Below are positions 18,027-25,737 of a DNA stretch of 64,000 bases, piece after piece. The stretch comes from Pseudomonas violetae. Lineage in GTDB: Bacteria; Pseudomonadota; Gammaproteobacteria; Pseudomonadales; Pseudomonadaceae. The DNA lies in NCBI RefSeq assembly GCF_023072615.1, contig NZ_JAKNRW010000020.1:1-64000 (forward strand), read 5' to 3'. A model generated the notes under the pieces. It made no database searches. It was not told the origin of the DNA and saw only the letters and a program-made list of their open reading frames with translations. The translations under genes and the position numbers were made by a program. Numbering within the stretch: position 1 is the stretch's first letter; every line of letters begins with the position of its first letter.

Positions 18027-18911
18027 TTGACGTCACGTATCAGCACTCCGCTCTCCGGCGTCAACCAACCCTTCAAGGGTATCTTGCTGATCGTTGTGGC
18101 GACCTTCCTGTTTTCCAGTCACGATGCGTTGTCGAAATACCTTTCGGGCTTCTATCCAATCGTCATGGTGGTGTGGGCCCGCTATGTGGTGCACACCCTG
18201 TTGATGGCGGGGATCTTCCTGCCGCAGTCGGGCTTGCGCGTGCTGCGTACCAAGCGACCGCTGCTCCAGCTGATCAGGGCCTTGTGCCTGCTCGGCACTA
18301 GTCTGTTTTTCACCACCGGCCTGCAGTACATCCCCCTGGCTGAAGCCACCGCAGTCAATTTTCTGGCCCCGGTGCTGGTAACGGCACTGTCGGTGCCACT
18401 GTTGCGCGAGCACGTGACCCGCGGTCAGTGGATCGCGGTGATCTGCGGGTTTATCGGCGTGTTAATCATCGTTCACCCAGGCGGTGAACTGTTCACGCCT
18501 GCGGTGCTGCTGCCCTTGTGCTCGGCGCTGTTCTTCTGTTTTTACCAGCTGCTGACCCGCAAACTCAGCGACATTGACAGCCCGACTACCAGTAACTTCT
18601 TCGCCGGTTTGTGCAACACCCTGGTGATGAGCGCGCTGGTACCGTTTTTCTGGCAGGTGCCAACCCTGGGCCATGGCCTGCTCATGGTGGCGTTGGGTGC
18701 TTGCGGGATGACCGCGCACTTGTTCCTGACCCAAGCGTTCCGCTACGCAGCCCCGGCGTTGCTGGCGCCTTTTGGTTATTGCCAGATTGTCTTCGCAGGG
18801 TTGCTGGGCTGGCTGCTGTTTTCCCACACGCCGACCCTGACCACGATTGTCGGGATTGCGGTGATCTGCTGCAGCGGGTTGGCAGCGGTGTGGCAGCAGA
18901 GTCGTCGATAG
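18027..18911 (+). CDS. EamA family (DMT) transporter
   Basis: The 294-residue protein has about ten hydrophobic helices in two EamA repeats (GILLIVVATFLFSSHDALSK; VLLPLCSALFFCFYQLLTRK). I prefer the TTG at 18027 (TSRISTPLSG follows); another TTG at 18000 would add nine residues. It is probably the transport partner of the IclR regulator upstream. The substrate is unknown. Confidence 0.78.
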   Translation: MTSRISTPLSGVNQPFKGILLIVVATFLFSSHDALSKYLSGFYPIVMVVWARYVVHTLLMAGIFLPQSGLRVLRTKRPLLQLIRALCLLGTSLFFTTGLQYIPLAEATAVNFLAPVLVTALSVPLLREHVTRGQWIAVICGFIGVLIIVHPGGELFTPAVLLPLCSALFFCFYQLLTRKLSDIDSPTTSNFFAGLCNTLVMSALVPFFWQVPTLGHGLLMVALGACGMTAHLFLTQAFRYAAPALLAPFGYCQIVFAGLLGWLLFSHTPTLTTIVGIAVICCSGLAAVWQQSRR

Positions 18912-18952
18912 AGGGTTGGGCAGACCTGGAATCGGGCCTGCCGCGGGAGATT

Positions 18953-20293
18953 TCAGTCGATAGCGGAGGGGATCTTGCGCGGGGCCATGAAGTACATCCA
19001 GATCAGCGCGATGAAGTACATTGCCGGAATCATGGTGAACAGCACGGTGTAGTTATTGTGGGTGACGGTCAGGATGTGGCCGACCAGTTGGGTCATGAAC
19101 ATCCCGCCAATCGCGGCGCACATGCCGCCGAAACCGAACACGGTACTCATCATGTGCTTGGGCGTGTAGTCCATCACCAGGCTCCAGATGTTCGCGGTCC
19201 AGGCCTGGTGCGCGCCGATGGCCAGGGAGATGGCAGCAACGGCGACCCAGAGACTGCTGGAGCCCGCCGCCATGATCACGCCAATGATGCAGCAGGCAAA
19301 CAGGAACATGGACATCAATCGCGCCTTGATCGGATTGATCCCCCGGCCAATCAGGAACGAAGACAGAATCCCGCCGCCGACGCTACCGAAGTCAGCCGTT
19401 ACATAGATGATGATCAGCGGGATGCCCATCTGGGTCACGTTGATCCCCAGGTTGTATTGCTGGTTGAGGAAAGGTGGCAGCCAGTACAGGTAGAACCAGA
19501 ACACCGGCGCGGTCATCGAGTAAGCGAGGGCAAACGCCCAGGTGCCGCGCATACGCAAGATTTTCGAGAAGGGCACGCGGGATTGTTCGGGCTCGACTTC
19601 CTGCTGGATGTAGTCCAGTTCCGATTGTCTGACGCTCGGATGATCTTCCGGGTTGAAGTACTTCAAACCCCAGAACAACAGCCAGATTCCGCCCAGTGAC
19701 GACATGCACAGGAAGGCGGCCTGCCAGCCCCACACGTGGAGAATCAGCGGCAGCAGCATCGGGGTAAACATCGCGCCAACGTTGGTCCCGGCGTTGAAGA
19801 TCCCGGTGGCCACGGCGCGTTCCCCGGCGGGGAACCATAGCCGGGTAGTCTTGACGCAGGCCGGATAGTTGGCGGCTTCGGTCAGCCCGAGAATGAACCG
19901 GCAGACCATGAAACCGACTGCCGATGTGGCCAGGCCGTGCGCGCCGGTCGCCAGGCTCCACAGCAGGACGGCGCAGAAGAACACCCGTTTCACGCCGACT
20001 CGATCAATCAGCCGGCCCTGCAAAACAAATCCAATGGCGTAGCCGACCTGGAACCAGAAGTTGATGTTGGCGTAATCCATCGCCGTCCAGCTCATCTCCT
20101 TGGCCAGGATCGGCTGCATGACGCCCAGTGCGGCGCGGTCGATGTAGTTCAGGGTAGTGGCGAAAAACACCAGTGCCAGCATGCCCCAGCGGGTCTTGCC
20201 GACTGCCATGGCGCCTCGAACCTTGTCGCCAATGCCACCGGTAGCAGGAATCATGGAGGAGCGCTCCACGGAAGAGCTTTGAGAAGGAGTCAT
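18953..20293 (-). CDS. MFS transporter (anion:cation symporter family), probable quinate/shikimate-pathway carrier
   Basis: The 446-residue carrier has 12 predicted helices, an MFS signature after TM2 (GRLIDRVGVKR) and FFATTLNYIDRAALGVMQPI in TM1, as in the ACS (hexuronate/phthalate-type) group. It is divergent from quiC with a shared 250-base control region, and I remember the same order (MFS, quiC, TetR, dehydrogenase, dehydroquinase) from P. aeruginosa. Uptake of quinate, shikimate or 3-dehydroshikimate is inferred from that context, not from sequence. The ATG at 20293 is taken; an internal Met at residue 14 is also possible. Confidence 0.85.
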   Translation of the reverse strand: MTPSQSSSVERSSMIPATGGIGDKVRGAMAVGKTRWGMLALVFFATTLNYIDRAALGVMQPILAKEMSWTAMDYANINFWFQVGYAIGFVLQGRLIDRVGVKRVFFCAVLLWSLATGAHGLATSAVGFMVCRFILGLTEAANYPACVKTTRLWFPAGERAVATGIFNAGTNVGAMFTPMLLPLILHVWGWQAAFLCMSSLGGIWLLFWGLKYFNPEDHPSVRQSELDYIQQEVEPEQSRVPFSKILRMRGTWAFALAYSMTAPVFWFYLYWLPPFLNQQYNLGINVTQMGIPLIIIYVTADFGSVGGGILSSFLIGRGINPIKARLMSMFLFACCIIGVIMAAGSSSLWVAVAAISLAIGAHQAWTANIWSLVMDYTPKHMMSTVFGFGGMCAAIGGMFMTQLVGHILTVTHNNYTVLFTMIPAMYFIALIWMYFMAPRKIPSAID

Positions 20294-20403
20294 TTAAGCC
20301 ACCGATTATTTTTATGTGGTGTTTTGAATCTATGGTCACCGGGGCCTAAGTAAGACCGGACCCAATGTGTAGTCGATGGTGGGCAGTGGACGAAAAATCG
20401 TCA

Positions 20404-20437
20404 ATTCGCCAATCGGCATTTTGTTCGATAATCGCAC
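20404..20437 (+). promoter_or_regulatory. PcaR-type operator overlapping the predicted quiC promoter
   Basis: GTTCGATAATCGCAC at 20423-20437 is identical to the 15-base PcaR (IclR family, beta-ketoadipate responsive) binding sequence I recall from P. putida pca promoters. It contains a good -10 element (GATAAT, 20427-20432). A degenerate copy, ATTCGCCAATCGGCA (20404-20418, 9 of 15 matches), begins 19 bases upstream, about where the -35 would be. I recall PcaR binding both the -35 and -10 elements. Protocatechuate made by QuiC enters exactly the pathway that PcaR controls. Confidence 0.7.
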
Positions 20438-20442
20438 ATAAA

Positions 20443-20459
20443 ACTAACTGGATAGTACA
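20443..20459. promoter_or_regulatory. Candidate TetR operator at the quiC promoter
   Basis: ACTAACTGGATAGT (20443-20456) has inverted ends ACTA/TAGT and continues ACA. On the minus strand it reads TGTACTATCCAGTTAGT, which matches 12 of 17 bases of a sequence in the aroQ promoter (24637-24653). It lies just downstream of the predicted -10, a suitable place for repression. The TetR regulator encoded at 22547 is the likely binder. A 5-base inverted pair GTACA/TGTAC (20455-20475) partly overlaps. Confidence 0.45.
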
Positions 20460-20543
20460 CTTTGAATTGCTGTACGAGACAGCCAGGCCAATAATTCCCG
20501 CAGGAGCTCCTAAGCAGCCCCCAACAAAACCGGGAGTCGAAAT

Positions 20544-22445
20544 ATGCAGCGTTCCATTGCCACCGTTTCCTTGAGCGGTACCCTGCCGGAAAAACTCGAA
20601 GCCATTGCCGCCGCAGGCTTTGACGGGGTGGAAATTTTCGAGAACGACCTTCTCTACTACGACGGCAGTCCGCGGGAAATTAAACAGATGTGTGCCGATC
20701 TCGGTATCGCGATCACACTGTTTCAGCCTTTTCGCGACTTCGAGGGATGCCGCCGCGACCGCCTGCCGCGCAACCTGGAACGGGCCGAGCGCAAGTTTGA
20801 CCTGATGCAGGAACTGGGTACCGACCTGGTGCTGGTGTGCAGTAACGCCTCGGTCGATTCCTTGGGTGACGAACAGATTCTGGTCGACGACTTGCGCATG
20901 CTGGCCGAGCGCGCAGGTGCCCGAGGCCTGCGCATCGGTTACGAGGCGCTCGCCTGGGGGCGGCACGTCAACACTTGGCAGCAGGTCTGGAGCATTGTCC
21001 GCCAGGCCGATCATCCCAGTCTCGGCGTGCTGCTCGATAGCTTCCACACCTTGTCGCTCAAGGGCGATCCTGCGGCAATCGCCGAGATTCCCGGCGAGAA
21101 GATCTTCTTCGTGCAGATGGCCGACGCGCCGATCCTGTCCATGGACGTGCTGGAGTGGAGTCGGCATTTTCGTTGCTTCCCCGGCCAGGGTGAATTCGAT
21201 CTTCCTGGCTTTCTCGCACCGATCATCAAGAGCGGCTATGCCGGGCCACTATCGTTGGAAATCTTCAATGACGGCTTTCGCGCCGCGCCACCTCGGGCCA
21301 ACGCCGCCGATGGCCTGCGCTCGCTGCTGTATCTTGAAGAAAAAACCCGCGAGCGGCTGGCGCAGGAGGCCAGACCAGCGGCCAGCCCCGAGATACTCTT
21401 CGAAACACCGGCAGCCAGCGAGTACAACGGTATCGAATTCCTCGAGTTCGCCGTGGACGAAAGCCTTGGCGCCAAGCTCTCCCATTGGCTGGAGCGACTG
21501 GGCTTCGTCAAGGCCGGGCAGCATCGCTCCAAGAGCGTGAGCTTGTTCCGTCAAGGCGACATCAACCTGATCCTTAACTCCGAGCCTTACTCCTTCGCCC
21601 ACAGTTTTTTTGAAGCCCACGGTCCTTCGCTGTGCGCCACCGCCGTGCGGGTGAAAGACAGCGTCAGTGCACTGGCCCGCGCGGTTGCCTACAAGGGCCA
21701 GCCCTATCGTGGACTGGTGGGGCCCAACGAGTTGGAACTGGCCGCAGTGCGCGCGCCGGATGGCAGCCTGATCTACCTGGTCGACCAGGATGCCGATGTC
21801 TATGGCATCGACTTCAACCTGCAGCCGGTAGCCCAGGCCAGCGGTGGTCTAAAGTGTATCGACCATATGGCCATGGCGCTGCCCGCCGATAGCCTTGATA
21901 GCTGGGTACTGTTCTACAAGAGCCTGCTGGACTTTGAAGCGGACGATGAAGTAGTGCTGCCCGACCCTTATGGCCTGGTCAAGAGCCGGGCATTGCGCAG
22001 CCGTGACAGCTCGATCCGTTTGCCGCTGAATATCTCCGAAAATCGTAACACCGCCATCTCACACGCATTGTCGAGCTATCGCGGTTCCGGTGCGCATCAC
22101 ATCGCGTTTGACTGCGATGATATTTTTGTCCAAGTCAGTCGAGCGAAAGAGGCCGGGGTCCCGTTGCTGGATATTCCGCTTAACTATTACGACGATCTGG
22201 CTGCGCGCTTTGATTTCGACGACGAATTCCTCAGCGAACTGGCTTACTTCAACGTGCTGTATGACCGTGATGCACAGGGTGGCGAGCTGTTTCACGTGTA
22301 CACCGAGCCGTTTGAAGGGCGATTTTTCTTCGAGATTATCCAGCGCAAGAACGGCTACGCGGGATATGGAGCGGCCAATGTCGCCGTGCGTCTGGCGGCC
22401 ATGGCTAAGTCCCGCAGCGGCGCCGTCCGTCAGGCTAAGTTGTAG
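20544..22445 (+). CDS. quiC: 3-dehydroshikimate dehydratase QuiC (fused to HPPD-like domain)
   Basis: The 633-residue protein has two parts. Residues 1-~270 form a sugar-phosphate-isomerase-like TIM barrel that converts 3-dehydroshikimate to protocatechuate; it contains AAAGFDGVEIFENDLLYYDG, LGVLLDSFHTLS and SGYAGPLSLEIFND with metal-binding acidic residues. Residues ~290-620 are two VOC modules like 4-hydroxyphenylpyruvate dioxygenase (GIEFLEFAVDE, CIDHMAMALP, GAHHIAFDCDD). This two-part architecture is known for pseudomonad dehydroshikimate dehydratases. The HPPD part keeps His, His and Glu in IDHMAM, AHHIAF and RFFFEIIQR, so it could bind iron. Control is probably by PcaR and the neighbouring TetR protein. 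Confidence 0.92.
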   Translation: MQRSIATVSLSGTLPEKLEAIAAAGFDGVEIFENDLLYYDGSPREIKQMCADLGIAITLFQPFRDFEGCRRDRLPRNLERAERKFDLMQELGTDLVLVCSNASVDSLGDEQILVDDLRMLAERAGARGLRIGYEALAWGRHVNTWQQVWSIVRQADHPSLGVLLDSFHTLSLKGDPAAIAEIPGEKIFFVQMADAPILSMDVLEWSRHFRCFPGQGEFDLPGFLAPIIKSGYAGPLSLEIFNDGFRAAPPRANAADGLRSLLYLEEKTRERLAQEARPAASPEILFETPAASEYNGIEFLEFAVDESLGAKLSHWLERLGFVKAGQHRSKSVSLFRQGDINLILNSEPYSFAHSFFEAHGPSLCATAVRVKDSVSALARAVAYKGQPYRGLVGPNELELAAVRAPDGSLIYLVDQDADVYGIDFNLQPVAQASGGLKCIDHMAMALPADSLDSWVLFYKSLLDFEADDEVVLPDPYGLVKSRALRSRDSSIRLPLNISENRNTAISHALSSYRGSGAHHIAFDCDDIFVQVSRAKEAGVPLLDIPLNYYDDLAARFDFDDEFLSELAYFNVLYDRDAQGGELFHVYTEPFEGRFFFEIIQRKNGYAGYGAANVAVRLAAMAKSRSGAVRQAKL

Positions 22446-22546
22446 GAAATTGGTAAGCACGTATTCAAACCAGTGCCGCGCGGCTTCCTTCGTCGTGCGG
22501 CGCGGCCCATAATCGCCGACTGTGCAGTGATGGCCGTGAGCCCGCG

Positions 22547-23224
22547 ATGACAATAATTTCAGAAATCTCCGCAGCGCCTGACACACCCCTTGCCGAGCCG
22601 CGCAAGAGCCGCAAAAACAACCCTGAAAAGACCCGCGAGAACATTCTTCAAGAGGCCATTGTCGAGTTCGTGCAGCAGGGACTCTCGGGGGCGCGGGTCG
22701 ACGCTATTGCCGAGCGCATCCACACCTCAAAGCGCATGATCTATTACTACTTCGGCAGCAAGGAACAGCTCTACGTCGAAGTGCTTGAGAAGTTGTACGG
22801 CGATATCCGCACCACGGAAAACCGTCTGTACCTGACCGAATTGCCACCGCTGGAAGCGATCCGGCGCCTGGTGGAATTTACGTTTGACCACCATGACCGC
22901 AACGTCGATTTCGTGCGTATCGTATGCATCGAGAACATTCACAACGCCGAATACGTGAAGCGGTCCGATGCAATCAAGACCATGAATACAACTGTGCTCG
23001 ACTCACTGGGCGTTATTCTGCGTCGTGGTGCCGAGGAAGGCGTGTTCCGTGCGGGGCTCGATCCGCTGGACGTGCATCTGCTGATGAGTTCGTTTTGCTT
23101 CTACCGAGTGTCGAACCGCCACACCTTCGGCGAGATTTTCCAGATCGACCTGCCGGATGAAGGCATCAAGCAACGCCATCGGGAAATGATCTGCGAGTCG
23201 GTCCTGCGCTACCTCAAGGCATGA
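22547..23224 (+). CDS. TetR/AcrR family regulator of the quinate cluster
   Basis: The 225-residue protein has a TetR helix-turn-helix at residues ~30-72 (TRENILQEAIVEFVQQGLSG; AIAERIHTSKRMIYYYFGSK) and a C-terminal ligand-binding domain of the TetR_C type. It follows quiC by about 100 bases on the same strand. The intervening region has a GC-rich hairpin (GCCGCGC at 22475-22481 with GCGCGGC at 22500-22506) without a T-run. The position suggests repression of quiC, the MFS gene and the dehydrogenase/dehydroquinase operon; the effector may be quinate, shikimate or dehydroshikimate (inference). Confidence 0.85.
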   Translation: MTIISEISAAPDTPLAEPRKSRKNNPEKTRENILQEAIVEFVQQGLSGARVDAIAERIHTSKRMIYYYFGSKEQLYVEVLEKLYGDIRTTENRLYLTELPPLEAIRRLVEFTFDHHDRNVDFVRIVCIENIHNAEYVKRSDAIKTMNTTVLDSLGVILRRGAEEGVFRAGLDPLDVHLLMSSFCFYRVSNRHTFGEIFQIDLPDEGIKQRHREMICESVLRYLKA

Positions 23225-23230
23225 ATCCAG

Positions 23231-23259
23231 GATCGCAGCCCCTGCCGAACGCTGCGATC
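23231..23259. terminator. Inverted repeat between convergent TetR and dehydrogenase genes
   Basis: GATCGCAG (23231-23238) pairs exactly with CTGCGATC (23252-23259) around a 13-base loop. There is no strong T-run, so it may be a weak or Rho-assisted terminator, or a mobile intergenic palindrome common in pseudomonads. Confidence 0.4.
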
Positions 23260-23276
23260 TGCTGATCTTCTGGCTC

Positions 23277-24131
23277 CTACTCAACCATCCCCTGGAAATG
23301 CACCAGCATCCGCTGCGCATCCGGCACCACCCCACTGAACAGCTCAAACGCCTTCACCGCCTGAAACACCGCCATATTGCCCCCGTCCAGTGTTCGACAC
23401 CCCAGGGCGCGGGCGTTACGCAGCAGTTCAGTCTCCAATGGAAAGTAAACAATCTCCGCTACCCACAATTCCTTGTGCAGCAATTCCACCGGCACCGGCA
23501 TGCCCGGCAGTTTTTTCATGCCCATGGGCGTGGTGTTCACCAGGCCGTCTGCAACTGCCAGGGCGCTTGGCAAATCCTGGCTTGCAGCCGCGCGGCCAGC
23601 GCCGAAATACTGATTGAGATTATCCGCAAGGGCTTGGGCGCGACGGGTCTCCACGTCAAAGATGCTCAGCAGTTGTACGCCTTCGCTCAGCAACGCGTGG
23701 GCCACCGCCGCGCCTGCACCGCCTGCACCCATTTGCACCACGCGCTCGACACTGGCGTCTTGCAAGCCGCGGCGGAAACCTTCGGCAAATCCCAGGCAGT
23801 CGGTGTTGTGACCGATGCGTTTACCATCCTTCAGCACCACCGTGTTTACCGCGCCGATTCCCCGGGCTTGCGGCGATAGTTCGTCGAGCAGCGGGATGAT
23901 GGTCTGCTTGCAGGGGAACGTGATATTCAGCCCTGTGAAGTTCATGCGCTCGGCGGCCAACAGCAAGTCGGGCAGGGCGCAGCTGTCGAGTTGCAACTGG
24001 TCGAGATCGATCAGGCGATAGAGGTAGCGCAAACCCTGGGCCTCGCCTTCATGCTCGTGCAGCGCCGGGGTGCGCGACGCTTGAATGCCAGCGCCGATCA
24101 GGCCGGCCAGTACCACCTTGTGTTGGTTCAT
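23277..24131 (-). CDS. Shikimate/quinate dehydrogenase (AroE-like, catabolic)
   Basis: The 284-residue enzyme has the substrate domain motif NITFPCKQTIIP with catalytic Lys, the conserved Asp in GHNTDCLGF, and the Rossmann glycine loop GAGGAGAAVAHAL. It interconverts shikimate (or quinate) and the 3-dehydro acid with NAD(P). The nearby AroQ and QuiC, and probable location away from the biosynthetic aroE, point to catabolism. The acid after the loop (FDVETRR) suggests NAD preference. I chose the ATG at 24131, preceded by AAAGGGTGAG; a GTG at 24140 overlaps the aroQ stop. Confidence 0.87.
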   Translation of the reverse strand: MNQHKVVLAGLIGAGIQASRTPALHEHEGEAQGLRYLYRLIDLDQLQLDSCALPDLLLAAERMNFTGLNITFPCKQTIIPLLDELSPQARGIGAVNTVVLKDGKRIGHNTDCLGFAEGFRRGLQDASVERVVQMGAGGAGAAVAHALLSEGVQLLSIFDVETRRAQALADNLNQYFGAGRAAASQDLPSALAVADGLVNTTPMGMKKLPGMPVPVELLHKELWVAEIVYFPLETELLRNARALGCRTLDGGNMAVFQAVKAFELFSGVVPDAQRMLVHFQGMVE

Positions 24132-24136
24132 GCTGC

Positions 24137-24577
24137 TCACCCTTTCAAATGCAGACTGAAATGTTCCAGTGCCAGGCGATAACCATGGCTGCCGAAACCG
24201 GCCATCACCGCCATGGCCACGGCGGAGACGAACGAGTGGTGACGAAAGGGTTCACGAGCATGGACGTTGGACAGATGAACCTCGATCACTGGCAATTCGC
24301 TGGCGACCAGGGCATCACGGATCGCGACCGAGGTATGGGTCCAGGCTGCCGGATTGATCACGATTCCTGCGCAACGTCCGCGGGCGGCGTGAATCCAGTC
24401 CAGCAATTCACCTTCATGATTGGTCTGGCGGAACTCCACTCGCAGTCCGAATTCTGCTGCAGCGCGACCGCACCGCGCCGAAATGTCCGCCAGGGTTTCA
24501 TGGCCATAGGTGGCCGGTTCGCGGGTGCCGAGCAGGTTCAGGTTCGGGCCGTTAAGCACCAGAACGATAGGGGCCAT
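24137..24577 (-). CDS. aroQ: Type II 3-dehydroquinate dehydratase
   Basis: The 146-residue protein has VLNGPNLNLLGTREPATYG (catalytic Tyr and lid Arg region), the Asn-Pro segment GIVINPAAWTHTSVAIRDAL and VHLSNVHAREPFRHHS with the catalytic His. It interconverts 3-dehydroquinate and 3-dehydroshikimate through an enolate and forms a dodecamer. It is first in an operon with the dehydrogenase, so it likely serves quinate breakdown beside a separate biosynthetic copy. Confidence 0.93.
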   Translation of the reverse strand: MAPIVLVLNGPNLNLLGTREPATYGHETLADISARCGRAAAEFGLRVEFRQTNHEGELLDWIHAARGRCAGIVINPAAWTHTSVAIRDALVASELPVIEVHLSNVHAREPFRHHSFVSAVAMAVMAGFGSHGYRLALEHFSLHLKG

Positions 24578-24636
24578 GGGGTATCTCCACTTATTATTGT
24601 TGGCATTGGCTAAGCTTTCAGCCTGTGGAGATAAAA

Positions 24637-24661
24637 TGTACTAGATGGTTAATTTGGTCAA
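24637..24661 (-). promoter_or_regulatory. Predicted aroQ operon promoter with candidate TetR site
   Basis: On the minus strand a -35-like TTGACC (24656-24661) is followed by 15-17 bases and an AT-rich -10-like stretch (TACATTTTAT). Between them lies the sequence which reads TGTACTAGATGGTTAAT on the plus strand (24637-24653). Its resemblance to the motif at the quiC promoter suggests a common operator. Confidence 0.4.
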
Positions 24662-24708
24662 TTGGCGAGGCCGCATGGCGGGCATTTGTGTGCGGTGATC
24701 GGACGGTT

Positions 24709-25620
24709 TTAGCGCGGCAACTGTTCAACCAGAAAATCAATGAACGCCCTCAGCCGCAGCGGCACATGGCGACTCTGGGGATAGAGCAGGGTGAACGGTC
24801 GTGAGCGTCCACTGTAGGGTTTGAGCACTTCCACTAGCGACCCGTCGGCCAACTCGTTTTCAACGATAAACCGATAAGTCTGAAACAACCCCGCACCGTG
24901 TTTCGCCAAGGTCACGCCGCCCAGTACGTCGTCGGAGCAAATCAGGTTGCCTTGCGCCAGGATCTCGACAGGCGTGCCATTGTCATTGAACAACCAGGCA
25001 ATGCGCCGGCCGTTGCTGGGTAATTCGTACTGAATGCATTCGTGCCGTGTGAGCTCGTCCAGCGTCTGCGGCACACCCGCCTGCTTGAGGTATTCGGGAC
25101 TGGCGATCATCACCAGGGCGGCATCTTCGAGTTGTCGGGCGATCAGGCCGGAGTCCGCGATGGCCCGTACGCGGATGGCCATGTCATAACCTTCACCAAC
25201 GAAGTCGATATTGCGGTTACTGATGTGCGATTCGACCTTCACGTCGGGAAAGCGCGCCCTGAAGGCCGGCAGCAACGGCAGGATACGGTGATGGGCATAA
25301 GTGGTGGGAATGCTGATGCGCAACGTACCTGAAGGTTGCTGCTGCTGGCCCATGACCTCGCGCTGCGCCTCTGCCAACTGTGCCAGCGCCTGACGACATT
25401 CTTCGTAGTAACACCGGCCGCTGTCGGTCAGCTTGACGCTGCGGGTGGTGCGCGCGAACAACCGCACCCCCAGGTGCTCTTCCATGCGCGATACCGAGCG
25501 ACTCACCGCCGCCGGCGTCACGCCCGCCACCAGCGCCGCAGCGGTAAAACTGCCAGCCTCGGCAGCCAGGCAAAACAGCTCAATGCTGCCCAACTGAAGA
25601 TCGTTGAAGAGTCGCTGCAT
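24709..25620 (-). CDS. LysR family transcriptional regulator
   Basis: The 303-residue protein has an N-terminal winged HTH (GSFTAAALVAGVTPAAVSRS; RMEEHLGVRLFARTTRSVKL) and a LysR substrate-binding domain (GTLRISIPTTYAHHRILPLL). The C-terminal pattern RRLRAFIDFLVEQL is usual for the CrgA/DsdC-like subgroup. It reads in the same direction as, and downstream of, the aroQ start, so no divergent target is visible; its role in the quinate cluster is not established. Confidence 0.87.
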   Translation of the reverse strand: MQRLFNDLQLGSIELFCLAAEAGSFTAAALVAGVTPAAVSRSVSRMEEHLGVRLFARTTRSVKLTDSGRCYYEECRQALAQLAEAQREVMGQQQQPSGTLRISIPTTYAHHRILPLLPAFRARFPDVKVESHISNRNIDFVGEGYDMAIRVRAIADSGLIARQLEDAALVMIASPEYLKQAGVPQTLDELTRHECIQYELPSNGRRIAWLFNDNGTPVEILAQGNLICSDDVLGGVTLAKHGAGLFQTYRFIVENELADGSLVEVLKPYSGRSRPFTLLYPQSRHVPLRLRAFIDFLVEQLPR

Positions 25621-25691
25621 GGTTGATTACACCGAGGATCAAGTGAAGGTGATTCTGTACCGATCTCGCTTGGAGGTGAAAGGATTGGCAC

Positions 25692-25720
25692 AAAAAAGCC
25701 GTCAAAACGACGGCTTTTTT
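25692..25720 (-). terminator. Bidirectional intrinsic terminator after trmA
   Basis: AAAAAAGCCGTCAAAACGAC followed by GGCTTTTTT forms a GCCGTC/GACGGC stem with A- and T-runs on both sides. It ends the leftward trmA transcript and shields the LysR gene. Confidence 0.9.
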
Positions 25721-25737
25721 GATTCTGGCTGTTGAAC

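Noticed and set aside
22475..22506. GC-rich hairpin between quiC and the TetR gene as a terminator
   Set aside because: The seven-base stem has a long loop and no T-run, so I do not list it as a terminator.
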